Under the pieces are notes generated by a model. It did not search any database. It was not told the origin of the DNA and saw nothing but the letters and a program-made list of their open reading frames with translations. Positions 39,798 through 53,500 of a stretch of 64,000 bases of DNA are shown piece after piece (within the stretch, counting starts at the first letter, position 1; the number at the start of each line of letters is the position of its first letter). The position numbers and the translations under genes were made by a program. Location: positions 60,860,841 to 60,924,840 of the forward strand of contig NC_088132.1 of the NCBI RefSeq assembly GCF_036370855.1, given 5' to 3'. The DNA is from Dromaius novaehollandiae (taxonomy: Eukaryota; Chordata; Aves; Casuariiformes; Dromaiidae).

Positions 39798-41259
39798 TTG
39801 GAACACTCCTCCATCTTCTTTTCTCCCCCCCTGCTGACAAATAAGATGCTGTTACACAAGCTAAGGCATTAATTTAATTCCACTATCAAATGTAATATAT
39901 TTCCTGTGACTGTTAACCACCTCCTTGTTACAAAATAAAATAAAATAATAAAACCCCACACATCCCCAGCTGTGACTTGTTGACATGTATACTCTGGTAT
40001 ACATGCTACAAGAGCTCTCAGTGCTAAGCTAGTCCCCAGAAGTTAAGGGTTGGGGAGGAGGGAAATAAGCATTTTACGCACTTTTGAAAAGAAAGATCTT
40101 TTGCTCTGGCACCTCTTTATCTTAAGTTTTTCCTCATAACGTGGTAACAGGATAAATTTTAAGTAGAACCACGCTACAGCTTAATCCTAGCTTTTTCATT
40201 ATCACATACTCTTACTTAAAACACATGCTGCCTAATCAACACCAAGAACACATTCCAACTCAAAGCCCTGATGGGCAGATCACTAAAAAAGCACTCATAC
40301 TACATTTGAGTTCTAAGTTTTTATTTCAGAGGTGTTACGGACAACCATGACTTTTCAGAGCTAGATAGATTTGTTCTGTTGAATTCACAATATCATCCCT
40401 TGCAAGCAACATTTGATGAAGAACAAGTATGATTTTGGCTCTAAAGCCAAGCATGAGAAAAATGAAGCTGGATTTTACTCCACTGCCACACTTTTGAAAG
40501 CCAGGCTCCATTTGAGAAAAGCTGCAAATTAAAAAACAGTAGAAACTGTTGTCATTGTACGTGATTTATGGTATTAGGTATCCAGAAAAAAATAGGATTT
40601 TTTTGGATCCTAAAAATATGTATTTTCCCCCTTATTTTAAGGGGTGTGTACATGTGTACATACAACATAAGTGTCTATCTCTTACTCTAATCATACAGCA
40701 GAGCAAACAAACACAAAAATACGTATACTACGCCATGGTCTTTCAGGAACCTTTTCTGCCCAGTGTTTCAAGACATGACACACACACTCAACCTTTGCTA
40801 GAATCTGGTCTCTTGAATGAGGAGTAATACCACTCTGCTTCTTCCTCCAAAAAAGACAAGACTATCTACAGAATCCAAATAAATGCAGAGAATTTTTACT
40901 TTGTGTTTAAAGTGAAAAATGCAGCAGGAAGATAACTTTTTTTAAAAAAAGGAAAACCTGAATGCTGTTCATAATATTTTTATCAAGTATTCACTACTGG
41001 GGGAAAAAGTACGTACGGGAAGTTACACCAAAAGACACATGTGCCCCCAGATTCAGAGTCAATTCCAGTTTACCATGTTCTAGATTCTTATTACACAGAG
41101 ACTGTCAGCTTACAAATGAAGCGTACACATGAAGGAAACATGACAAAAATGTACATACAATTGTTTCATGCTTGTCTGCAAGGTCAACAGACTTCATTTT
41201 TTATTTCCTAAATAGACTGTGAATGCATTTAAGAGGAAACCTAGTATATTTTGACTTGA

Positions 41260-41276
41260 GGGGGGAGGGGAGGGGG
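41260..41276 (+). repeat. G-rich tract G6-A-G4-A-G5
   Basis: Short G-tract cluster on the plus strand in intron 1. Confidence 0.88.
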
Positions 41277-41687
41277 ACTCAGCATCACATTATCTTTTTT
41301 TCCCACAATACAAAATTTCAGCTCTAGAGAATTTAATATCATTACACTAGTTCCTCTGAAGCATGCAAAAGGACACCGCTAAGAAACTACCTTAAGCAAA
41401 GAATTTACTGTCTCCAAATCCTGCTTAGGTTAATTCTTGTACTGCACAATTTTGAAAGAAAAACAAACACATTAGGTATGTTCTCCAATGCACCATTCAA
41501 AATTATTTGAGGCTTGATTTAGTATTTTCTGAGGACTTTGTTGCCATCCTTGCATCCTAAGAAAAGAAATTCTCTTCCAACAATCACTGTATTTCCTCTG
41601 ATGCACAACATGCAATAGACTTACCAGTCAACCAAATGACAAGCAGTTATTTTATAGATTAAAGAGCAAAACATAAATAGGGAAATC

Positions 41688-41706
41688 GGGGGGGGGGGGG
41701 GGGGGG
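41688..41706 (+). repeat. Poly-G run (19 G)
   Basis: Nineteen consecutive G in an AT-rich context. This is an unusually long G homopolymer and likely to be length-variable or prone to sequencing error. Confidence 0.94.
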
Positions 41707-44380
41707 AAGAGAACCCCAACTGGCATAATAAATAGCTTATCATCTCATCCTCTTGAGGGTGTTTTCAGGACTATCCATTTGACACACAGTACTACTTCAG
41801 CAAGCAGACATCTTCCAGCAAAGCTTCTCTTGCAAAAGTTGTTGTTGTTAATACCAGTATGACTGAAGAAGGAAAAACTCCACATGACTCAACTTAAATG
41901 TTTCTCATGCAGTCGCTCTAAGAAATACTTTGCAGAGAACAGCAATGAAAACTCAGATCAAGAAAAGAATTTTACCTGTGACCACAGGAAGCTGGATATT
42001 CCTCCCTCCCTCCCACCCATTAAAAAGGTAACAAAAACTCACTAGTGTTTTTCCAAAAAAGCACAGCTATCTTGGCCAAAAATCCCATTCCCACTCTAAT
42101 TTCTTCAGAGAGTGAAAGAGAGAAGCAGAGTATTAAAAGAGTCTTAAAAAACTGGTCTCAAAACAGGGAAAAATCTTTTTCTGTCTACAGTGCCTATGCC
42201 AATCAATGCCACCTCCTCTCTTCTGTACAGGCTTGGAGCTTTGGGGAAAAAGGCAGAGATGGGAGAAAGATCAGGACTGTTACTTGCACTTCTTGAGTGG
42301 AGGATAGCCCAGTGAGAGACTGCTATAGCCTACATGGCTGCACTCCAGAGTCACAAGGCACCTTCAAACCAGGACTGCAACTTTCCCTGAAGATTTCAGG
42401 GTTATGAAGATGCAATGCCTTTTATTCATCCAACCCCAGGTCCCTAAACTATGTTGCACCTTCACTCCCTTAGTGAATTAGCATGGATATACATTGCTCA
42501 TCTGAGATGAAAAGGTAAAGAAGAAGGGCACCCCAAGTTATCAGTGACAAATACTCCTAATAGCGTCATAATATCACTGATAGTGCATAACATGAACTTG
42601 CTTACTAATCATACTGGCTGTCCATCACCTCTCAGTTCTCTGTTCACACTAGCCTTAGAGTCCAGCTTGAAAGCAAAGCATCCCATGTTCAAACTCTGGT
42701 GAACTGTACATTTTGATCAGATCCTCCAGACAATGAAAAATAAAAACCCACCAGGAATCCCTAAGAAGTAAACAAAACTAGGTGTGAAAGTCTCAAGAGC
42801 AAGTAGAAGGTAGTCTTCAGGAAAAAAAGGACCTGATGTCGCACAGCACTGAAGGACTGAACAGCTCTTCATTCCTCTTGTGTTTTTCAAGCTTCAGTTC
42901 TTACCAGAGTTAATTATTTCCCACTATCACAACATATTTTACAGAAGATCAAACACTGTTATTTGTTATTTTATTGAGGATCAAATCAGAGATTAATTTA
43001 GAAGAGTGAAATTTAGATTTATTGTGATCAAGTGAAAGAATATTCCAAGCCAGCAATGGGAGCTCAACTAAGAGGTCAATTCACACTGTGCTTAATATGA
43101 ACTACAGCCTGCTAAATAAAGGACAAGCCCTGCTTTCCCCTCCTTCCACCTACCTTTTCTCAAATCTAGGGTTTGCACAACCACACCACTAATGAGATCA
43201 GCAAACTGACCCCAAAAAGACCCTACAAAATATTGGGGAAAATTTTTTTAATAAGATTAGCTTGCTGATCAATTCATACTTATTGACCTTGAGTACAAAG
43301 TCTTTACAGCTGAAATAAAGGACCTGCATAGGAATAAGGGAACATGAAACTTAGTGCCTACTGTTGGAGGAGATTGAGCAGGTAAGACTAAACCTTAAGT
43401 CACAGGCTCTCTAAATTAAGATTCCTTCAGAGCAAATATTTTGATTTCATTATTTTTAAATATTTTTCTCTTAGTATGAAAGAGATGGAAAGGTCTTTAT
43501 GTTTGCAAAAATAATTTAGTGCTCACAACAGCACAGTCAAATAGTAAAATATGATGGTTTAGTACAACCTTAGAAGACAACACAGTTTGACAGTTTATAA
43601 AATTTAACTTCTTATAATCTAATGATTTAGTCAGCCTTGGATTCATAGGGGTTTTTTTGAAATAAGACAAGAAAAATAATCTTAAAACTACTAATTTTTT
43701 TAAGGACATTTTCTAACCACAGCCAAATATCTCAGTCCTACAGATACTTCAGGCAGCCAGAAGAAGCTACGACAGATCAGTAAACAGTTATGGTCCAGGC
43801 AGTGATACGTCAGCAGTTAATGTTCTACATTCTGATTTCAGAACTGCAAGAAGTGTTTACAGGATGTGGTCTTCTTAACTGGAAGACATCCTTACTCAGA
43901 AAGTGCTATGCATATTTTTGCAATAAAAAGGCAGCTACTTGCCTACAATGCTTTACATTTAGAGAAGGCTTGAGGGAATAGAACTGCACTTCACAAAACA
44001 GATTGTAATCCTCAGTATGGTAATTTAAATATCTATTTACACTTAAGTTTGTTTTACCAAAAAAAGTCTGGGGAAAAAAAAGCAAAATGACTAATACAAG
44101 AAGCTGTCTTGTCAAGACATATTCCTGGTAAAGTATTTTGGTTGTTCAGTTGAGGGAGAGGAGGTAGCTATAATATTCAGGTTAAATTTTTTTGTACAAA
44201 ATCTTAAATGAGTATCAACCTGTAACTTAAAAATCTTCTTTTAAACACGGAGTATTTAAAAAGTATTTAAATACTTTAAAATACAATAGATTGGTAAAAA
44301 GAAAAAGAAATGAGACCTGAAATACACAAAAGAGCCACTGCTGAGACAGGACACTGGCCTAGATATCTATTTGGTGTGTC

Positions 44381-44408
44381 AAAAAAAAAAAAAAAAAAAA
44401 AAAAAAAA
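44381..44408 (+). repeat. Poly-A run (28 A)
   Basis: Uninterrupted A28. No retrocopy body is recognised beside it. Confidence 0.95.
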
Positions 44409-47400
44409 GGTTATCTAGAAGAAAAGTAGAAACACTGGAATGCATAATAATCAATCAGATCAGGCCTTCCTTGGCTAGAAGATCCACTGTACGTTCAGCA
44501 AGCACAAAAAATTTCATGACTACAACGAAAACAGATGCCTCATTTATGGAAGAACTAAGAAAGAGGAGGAGAGCTCTTTATACTCCAACATACTTTCTAC
44601 AGATCCTCCCAAAATTATTCCAGAAAGGCTGAGACCAGACAAACTAAAATACATCTCAAGCAGGGAAGACAGGTGGACTGCCAGAACAAATGCGAAGGCA
44701 CATGAGAACCCAGCTAATGAGGATCTAGACACAAACAAGCAACTGCAGCAGCTCTTTTGGACTGCATGCCTCATCTCTCAGCATGTGAACACCTCCTTAC
44801 TTGACTGCATCATTACCCTGGAACACTTCAAAGTTTCAGGAAGCAAGAAGGGCAGAGTTTAAAAACAAAAAAAGAAACACTAGCATCTCCCCTTTCAATT
44901 CAGGGGACAAGACCACATGACAATTTTCTCACAGTTTCAAATCTGAACTCTTAGTATCACTTCCCTGCCCCCACCCCCGCAAAAAGGAAAGTAGAGAAAT
45001 GCTGATAGCTGTGGTCTCTGCTATGGCTAGTCTTCAGATGAAGTTACTGTATTATTTAATAAGCATTTAATAACAACATTTGGATTTAAAGAAATTCCTA
45101 CCTTCCACAGCTAGGAAAAGAAAAAACCTGCTCTCACTCCCTCCTCTTTCAGGGATCTATCGCTTCTTACAGAAGAAATAGCACTAGAGACCTTATGTAA
45201 GATAATTCACTGAAGGTAATTTATAATTGTATGCCTAAGCATAGCGATGAAAGAAAAAACAAATGAGAAGCAAAACATTCAGAAATGACAAACAAAATCA
45301 CTTTACAGATACACATATCACTCCTTAAGGTTTTGTTTTGTTTTAAGAAAGTTATGAAATCAAAGGTTTCAAATTACTTCAGATTAAAGGAAAAATTTAT
45401 GAAAAAAATCAGTTAGAAACTGATCTGATCTGTGATAGAATTATAATTCTAAAGAGACAACCTGTATTTCCTTGCCAAGGCAGTTTTTAATATCTTTGCC
45501 TTCCAACTAAGAAGAATCAAAGTGACTACTGCTTTATTGACAAGGAGGGAAGTCAAATGCAACAAAACGCCCTCTGCCCTGGGCTTGGTTCTTTATTATA
45601 ATAAAATCCTGCAATATTTGGAGCTATTATTCATACATGTTTCCACTTCCTGCCTTGAGAACTTGCTGGAATTACAGACTTTGGGCCGAATCAACATGCT
45701 TCACTGTTCGTTTTTATTCCTAACAACCCTGTTTTTCTACCTGCAATGTCAAGAAATCATTTACATCTCTTCTAGCAATGTAAAGAAAAACATAAGAAAG
45801 AAAACACACACACCTGTATGCTGCAGATGCTAGATATCCAAGGAAGAAAAATAATGCTCCATTCCCTATACAGCACCTCCTTCTGATAATTTATGGATAT
45901 TTCAATTTCAATATATTGCATATGTTAATAAAAAGAAAAAAACAGGGTATGGGGAAATGAACAATAGTAAAGCAAAAATGCTGAAAGTGTAAAACAGCAA
46001 TTGACATTAAACATTATCCTCAGTACTTAACACAAGATGTCCTTTATTTAATGTCTTTTTTTAACCCCATAATTCAGGAAAAAAAGTCAATTTTGAAAAA
46101 CATAGCTACCATTATTCTGTTTTCATGAATGTGATATTTTTATTCATTTGACATATGCTGCTTCCTGAATGGATTTAATATATTTTGGCATTCCTGAACA
46201 AAACTGCTCTCATGTTTGGCACTCCATGTACAATGCAGCCAGGAAACCACTCCTTAGACTATGCAGCCATCTGCAGCAGATACCAAAGGTTTTCAAACAA
46301 GCAAGCTGCACTGTTGTAAATATGCAGTATTTCAATATATAAGAAAAGTTCTAACCTATAAAGCAGGCTTTCCATCTAATTGCCTGCACATAAATTTAGG
46401 CAATTTGCAACACACAACAGTTCAGCACAAACTGAAGTGGAAAGGAAAAAAATAAAGAAATTATTTCATATCAACAGCTATCAGAAGATATCTGATCACT
46501 TTGTTTTTCTCTAAATTGTGTTGTCCATATATTAAAACAAAACAGTCCCTGATTTACAAAACAAAAATGCCCTGCTTTATATGCATTCCTCCCAAAAACT
46601 AGTTGCAAGAATTCCTAGCTAAAACTCAGATGACCAAAAAATGGAGGTCAGAAGAACACAGTGGGCCCAAAACAGTACAAGACAGAGAAATACAAAGAAA
46701 TCAAAGGCTGGGTACATGGGAAGAGGAGGAACTACACTCAAACCCTCTAACTAATACCAAAATGGATCACTGTGCACAAGAATTGCTGCACCAAATCTAG
46801 ATAGGTTAGACAATCCAATCTGTGCCAGGGCACCCAAATGGAGACACGTTCCTAGAACACAGTGTAGAAAGAGGAGGATGTGAGTTGTACACATGCAAGA
46901 ATTGTGCACACGTTTTAATTGCTTATTTGGTAGTTAGATTTTAAAACTTAAACCCTACCAAAAACAAAGACATATCCTGACACACAAAGTACTACACAGT
47001 ACCCTAATGAAAGTCACTACTCAAAGAAAGAACACATACAACTAGACTTTAGTTTAACTTCAGAAATCTTCCTCCTTAAAGAATACTTCTGTCCCTGCCT
47101 TATAAATGTCACTCACCTCAACAAGCCAGTTTGCTTTTGCATTTTTTAGTATAAAATGCAATACTACAGACCAAAAACTTCTCTTTACACTGCAACTTAA
47201 AAGACAGCTTCCTTTAACACACCTTCGTCACTACTGCAATAAGGAAAGCAACCACTGTCTATTTCTATAAAGAGCATAAGTTTAAAAAATATTATTTTCA
47301 TGATTCCAAGTGTATTTTCACATTAGAGAAGATTCTCCATCTAATTTATACAATAATTATAACACATATGAGCTTAATAATATTCTCAGCAGGTTTTTTT

Positions 47401-47902
47401 TAAAAGTCATCATCTTGGACAAATAAAAGAATCCCTGAACTGTACCTTGATTTATTGTTTTTTCTACATTCATTTTACAACTAATATATAAATCCTGATC
47501 CATCCCAATCATCCAGCCACAGACCCTCCACGTATCACATGTGGCTGAGCACTTACTCCCATTTTTCTTGTCCTCCATTTACTCAGCTTCACTCACAGTG
47601 CACATTTGAGTTTTGCCAACCTATAATCTCCCTTCACCCTCAACACAGAAAGCAAGCATTCAAGCTAATACTTTTGACACTAGATTATTTTTCTCTTCAC
47701 TAGTTTTGTGTCTGAACTAACAGAATATTGTGATTAAAAAAAGAAGAGCAGCTCTTATGTTATTTTCATTTCACTACATCAGGCATTTTGGAGATCAAAT
47801 AAGCAACTGTTACTACAAAATTAACAGAGGGATATTCTTGAATGGTTTCCAAAGGATTTTTGCCTCTTCAGATAGCGAAGAAGGATAGCCACTGCTTACA
47901 TG

Positions 47903-47918
47903 AAAAAAAAAAAAAAAA
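47903..47918 (+). repeat. Poly-A run (16 A)
   Basis: Uninterrupted A16 in intron 1. Confidence 0.94.
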
Positions 47919-50353
47919 GAATTATTTGGAATTTAGACAATTACACTGAAGTACAGTTTCTCTTAAAGTACTGCTATTAACATAGATAAGATCTCACTAT
48001 CAAAAATCAAAATGAGTTTTTCACCTGACAGATTCTTCCTTCCTATCACTCTGGAAATTATAGGATCAAAAACTGAATTCAAAGTTGATTTAATAATAAC
48101 TCAGCTTAAAGTGTTACTTCCTGACATCCTGTGCTTTCTAGCAGGAGAACAAAGTTTCAATATGACTTTGACACCACTGAAGTAAGAAGTGGCACAGTGT
48201 CGTACTGATTTGCTATTAACATGTCAGCCTCCTTTTCTCAGGATAAGGAAACTGAACAGCACAATGTATGAAAGAAGAAAATTTAAGAAAATTCTATAAC
48301 TCTGATCTAAAAAAAAATTTAATTGCCCAGTGGGTAGTTCCTTTCAGACTTTTGAAAGATTAAAAACAAATTAACACAAGTATGGGGGAAAATGAGTAAC
48401 ATTTCGATTCTGAGTGAAGGTTATTCCTTGATATTTCATATTTAGAAGTCAAAATTTAAAAATTCATCAAGATTTAACATAAATGGCATGATGGGTGATC
48501 TATGAATCTAGGATGAGCCAATATAGATTTGAATTCAATGAAAACAAGCAAGGACTCTCTCCATTTGGGACAGAGGAAAGAAAGAGTGGCCATGTTTTTT
48601 GTTTTTAATCTAAGTAACAGTATTTGTTGGTTCTTGAACAGTTATTTTATGGAGAGGGAGGGGAGAAGTAAGAAAGGGACTAGAAAAAAGAAGTGATTAA
48701 AGATGCATTTTTCTTCTATCATGTAACTTTCTTTTAACCTGCTTCACCAACAGGGCCATAATCTTTCCCTTGAGGTGTCACTGACTGCTATTGCAAAACC
48801 AATTCAGTTTCATGAAAGACTAAAGGAATTTTGAAATCCTGGCAATACCTCTCTTTTCTTCCCTTTTATTAGTACTAAGCAGGAGAATCCTACAGAAAAG
48901 CTTGCCTGCTTCATTGTCTTTCTCTAGCCAGAGCAGCACTGCAGAAAGCACCCAGGAATGGTATGACTCTCAGCACTTCTGCTACGCTTCAGTAAAGCAA
49001 GACAAAATAAGTGTTCCTTGAAAGGTAGAGGATCTCACTCAGATAAATACAAACGGAAGAGAGAGTTACTCTTGCCTAAGTCTGTATTTTCAGTCTATCT
49101 TGCTTTTCTAATATTTGTATTGTTTACATTTTTATTTCTTTAGATTAGACTTCTCTTACTAGATCCAAAGCACGAAAATCTTAATTAGGAATAATGCACT
49201 GGAAGAGCAAGACTTTAATAGCCACAAAAAACTCCCTTCCCTACCAAATACCATTCAGAAAAGTAGTTATCAAGAAAAAAAAAAAGGCATTATAGTTAAA
49301 TAATACTGCAGTAAAATAGTAAATGTCCATGAGTTTCTTTCTTTCTCCCAGAAAAGATCAGGAATGTTGATATATCAGAATTAAAGTCAGATGGTTTGCC
49401 ATATTCAGAGTTCCAGTTGATTTTCCCCTTCCTGTCACATTCCCAGGGAGAAGGGTAACTTACAGGTTTAAACATCTTTTTTGCCTTTTACTGAGCGCTG
49501 GGTTTTTTAATTAATTTTATTTTGTTTTTAAACAGCTTTTGAAATATCTGTATGTGAATCAATAAAAGTGACCTTCAAGAAAAATTCCAGTTTTTCTCCA
49601 AATACTCTCATTTGGTATTCTTTACCTCATTTCCTCCTCTTCCAGTTCTTCCCCAAAAGGAGATCTACTGAATCACTCATGAATATTGTCCACTATTTAG
49701 AATAAAACATCCTACACAAGTTGATCAAAGCACAACTGAAATAAATGGTATAAAGCCTGGACAGCTACACAGAGATGAGTGAACTTTTGAATTTTCTCCC
49801 TCAGTGAAGATTCTACTCCCGAGGAAAAAAGGAAAAAAAAAAAGCGCACACACACAATTATAGAGCACCTCAGGATTTAAATGACCTGCAACTCCAGGGT
49901 TAACATCATATATGATTATGTGACCAAAAGTAACCCAAAATGAGTACTTTCTCCCAAAAGGAGCTACCTACCACACTGACATTCTGGACCACCACAGGCA
50001 AATTTGCCACAGCAAACAAACGTAGCAGCAGCAGACTATCAATGCAGATAGAAGGCTGTCTACACACCCATCCCCTCATTCAAGAACACCTATCTAGTAG
50101 GCCAAAGTGGAAGCAATAAAGTAAATTCAACACTTGCATGTTATACACGGTAGCATAAGCATTTTTCACATGAAAGACTTAAATTGCTATGCTGGCATAC
50201 TTTCCAGTTCACTTTCACTGAAAATACAGGCCTCAATCCTGTAAATACTTACACAGCCAAGCTTTTTGCTTGTTTTAACCACAGGCATGCATGAGCACAT
50301 GCAGAATATTAAGCATAATATTTCCACAGAGGAAAAAGACATTTATAATTTAC

Positions 50354-50540
50354 ATTAGCATCATTATTTAAATTTAAGAGTTCCCTGATATCCTGTTTCA
50401 GATACAAAACTCCATCCTTATCTTCCGGCTTATCTGTAAGTGAAGACAGAAGACCTGCGGTAATTTGACTAAGTTGCTGATAATAGGGTTCATCTTCTAA
50501 GCTATCACTTCTTTCTTCAAGAAGATTAATTCCAAGAAGG
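50354..50540 (-). other. Coding-like open segment with possible splice edges, unproven
   Basis: In the transcript sense a T10 and C-rich tract followed by acatgtgactggag could be an acceptor. The open frame then reads LLGINLLEERSDSLEDEPYY, with later parts ITAGLLSSLTDKPEDKDG and YLKQDIRELLNLNNDAN. The possible donor AAT-GTAAAT is mediocre. The same frame is open between stops from 50638 down to the TAA at 50311-50309 (109 codons). Composition is acidic and leucine-rich, and the DNA keeps two CpGs in codons, unlike most of the intron. I recognise no family. It could be a real exon, a decayed retrocopy, a conserved non-coding element or chance. Confidence 0.22.
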
Positions 50541-53500
50541 CTCCAGTCACATGTGGGAAGGGAAAAAAAAAACGCAGCTCTTAAAACGTTTCTTAGCAGC
50601 CTACCAAATGTCTTCCAGAAGAGTCTGGAAACTCTCCATTATCCATACTCTCAGAATGACATGCAGGGCAAAAATCTTCTGATGTTTGCTGAACCTGTGA
50701 CTGACATTCACAAGCATCTGGCACTGCATTTCAGATATTACTCAGATGTACTGATGTAGCTTAAAGCATCTACATCCTTCTCCTTTCCTTCTTAGGAGGC
50801 TTCAGAAGTTGAAGTCTTCCTGAAAAATAAGTGAATTCTAAAGTATCAAGCAGAAGCATCAAAGCATCAAGAAAAAAAAGAAACTGAACAATGCTGATTA
50901 TAGACACAGAACATAAGCTCTTAACAGCTGTTGATAAGAAAAGCAGGGCCAGAAGAATTAAAGATATGTATTGAAAGACTCCAAACACAAGGAGAGCCAG
51001 GGAAACTGAAAAAAATACTTCTGCAACTGTATTAGACTCCACATTATGAGACAGAGGACTACTGAAGAACACAAAACTTTTCTTCCAGAACTGTCTGGGA
51101 AGAGCCAGACCTCTGTACAGCTGCTACAGGAACTTCCCATGCCAACTAGAGTAAAAAAATTGATTAGAAGGTTCCAAAGGCAGTAGTAAAATTCAAAGCA
51201 CAATACTTCAGAAACCACGAAAGAGACTGTTTTTCACACATCCTTCTGCAGCTACCTTTAGCAAACTAACAGAGCTTCAAATACTTTGAATTCAGTTATT
51301 AATATTGGAGCTTATCCCACCAATAATAAGACCCTGGCCACTTGAGAGGAGAGATACTACCCATTCCAAATTAGAGTCACCTAAGAAATTTTTCATTTCA
51401 AGCACCTGCAGCTTTCATTGAGAATTCAAGCCTCTTAAGAGTTCCTCCTAAAGCTAGAACTAGGTAAGTGGCACAAGCAGTAATCACTGGGCACTAACAG
51501 CTCACAGGAAGACAACTATAAGCCAAGCATCTACTTCTGAAGTGCAATTATAACTTGAAGAGAACACAAAGCTCAACACTTGAAACAAGCGTTACCCACC
51601 CATCTGTTTCTAGAAAAGAAATGCAGTTTTCCACTGGGACTGTGGGATAACCCAGAATAGATAGATCATTAACTTTTTGTACCACATACTCATTTCTGTT
51701 CATTCCACCCCAGCCATCTTCATGACAGGGGCTACAAGACAAGAGGCACAGGACTGTACTTATTGCTCTACACCAGCTTGGAGATTTCAGTGTGCTTAGA
51801 AGGCTTTTTGTTTGGAAAGGGAGCTCACACACCTTGCGGATTCTGAACTAACCAGCCTGAGGATACTGATCTACAATTTCTTCCAGTTTCTTCCAAGTAC
51901 TATACTCACAATATACATCTAGATAAGAGAATCAGAAAGAACATTTGCTTTTAGCAGTTGCTTTCCTATGCATATACAATACAGCTTTACACTTGCAGGA
52001 TTCATTTGTACAGCAACGTGAAACATAAAAGTTCAAGAAACTAGTTTTATTCACAGAAGATGCAAGGGTGTACAATACTGGATATTTAAGAGTTTAGAAA
52101 CTATGAAAAGAAAGTTGTGCACTTTGGAATCACTTACCTTCCCTTTGGTAGCTCTGCTTTTACAGAGAAACAAGTTCTCCTTACTATCACAAGTAATCTT
52201 TAAGGTCTAGACTGTGTCTAATCATTGCATAGATACAGAAGGAAGGACAGCACAAAACGTTCCTCCTCTCTCCTTAATCAATAAAGTTGTGTACAACAAA
52301 GGTTGTGCACAAGTGTTGTTACCTAACATTTTCTTGGCCCTTGGCCATGCTAAAAAATGCGATGGAAGAGTAAGGCCAAACCATTCATTAGCTACTGAAA
52401 TGGATGAAGTGGAAAGGAGAGTATACACTATCTTATCTGACAAGATTCAGTCATTAAACACAAGAAGCTCCAGAGGCACGGTACCTTCTCATGGTATTAC
52501 AACCCCAAGGACAGCCACAGCAGCAGAGATAGTTCACATTGTCCTCAAGCCTCTGCTTAATCATCACTCTTTGTTCCTATGTATAATGATTTAGTATCAG
52601 GTGTCTACAAATTAGCTTCAGATATAGAAAGCAGTAATCTACTTTTCAATTTAAGCTACCCAAGCGAAGCCTGTAACAATGCTGACATTCTCCAACGTAA
52701 GCAAGCTTCCATTTGGTCAAGACGAAGCCAAACTAAAAGATCTGCTTAACTTTATCTTACAATTAGGCAAAATCCTGATGCATTTTTTAAAGGTGGAAGG
52801 GGCAATTTAGTGTTGGAACACCATGCTTCTGTATCACCCTCAGGGGAAGCACAGATGAAACTAAACAGGTTGAACATCTATACATAAATGTAAGCATCAA
52901 AAAAACAGTATCTTATAAAGACCAAGTACTACTACTGATCAAGAACAACACAAAAAGCCAAATTATCACAAGATTATTATGTAATAAAAATACTACCAAT
53001 TTCAACACAGTAATACTCACTTTTCCCATTTTTCTTATGCAGGCAGAACATGCTGTTTACATGCCTTCTCCTAAATCAACATCCTCACTCTCAAAACTTT
53101 ATATTTAAAGCCTTTTACTCACAGTACATGAACACTGTATTCCTAATTGTAAGTGAAGATTACTTAAATAAGCAATTGTTTTACAGCCAAAAATCTTACA
53201 AACAAAAAACTCCACCCATCTTGTCATTAAAGCATTCATGTTAATTTTTGGGTCACACTTATAATCTTAAAAAGCTGCATAGAACAGCTCTAGGTTTATC
53301 AGTCGTTACTGAAGTACACTAGGCAATATTGTTGAGGCCCACTAATTTTTGCTGATATCTCCTCATCCGTGTGCCAGCTGTGCTGACACAGTGGTTTCTG
53401 CATGCCACCTTCACAGTTGGAAATTGCAGCAACATACTGCAGCTGATCCCCAAGAGACAAGAACTGTAAGGACTGTGGGAAACCATTTTATGTTTGAAGC

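Larger units (their letters stand above)
25152..50353 (-). other. ERBIN: ERBIN intron 1, middle part
   Basis: AT-rich intron with homopolymers listed separately (30838, 36555, 39730, 41688, 44381, 47903) and two small inverted repeats (30349-30384, 37221-37243). A weak exon-like segment at 32519-32607 is listed. Strong-looking minus-strand donors without matching coding support occur near 26522-26527, 30740 and 33105, which illustrates the background of decoy sites. No gene, RNA gene or intact mobile element is recognised. Confidence 0.75.

Noticed and set aside
12745..44408. Poly-A runs at 12745, 24090 and 44381 as tails of retrocopies or SINEs
   Set aside because: No processed gene body, SINE promoter boxes or target-site duplications were recognised upstream of any of them.
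52214..52594. 126-codon plus-strand open frame with a moderately protein-like C-terminal half
   Set aside because: The minus strand is also open over part of it, there are no splice edges, and no family is recognised. A database search would be needed to revive it.
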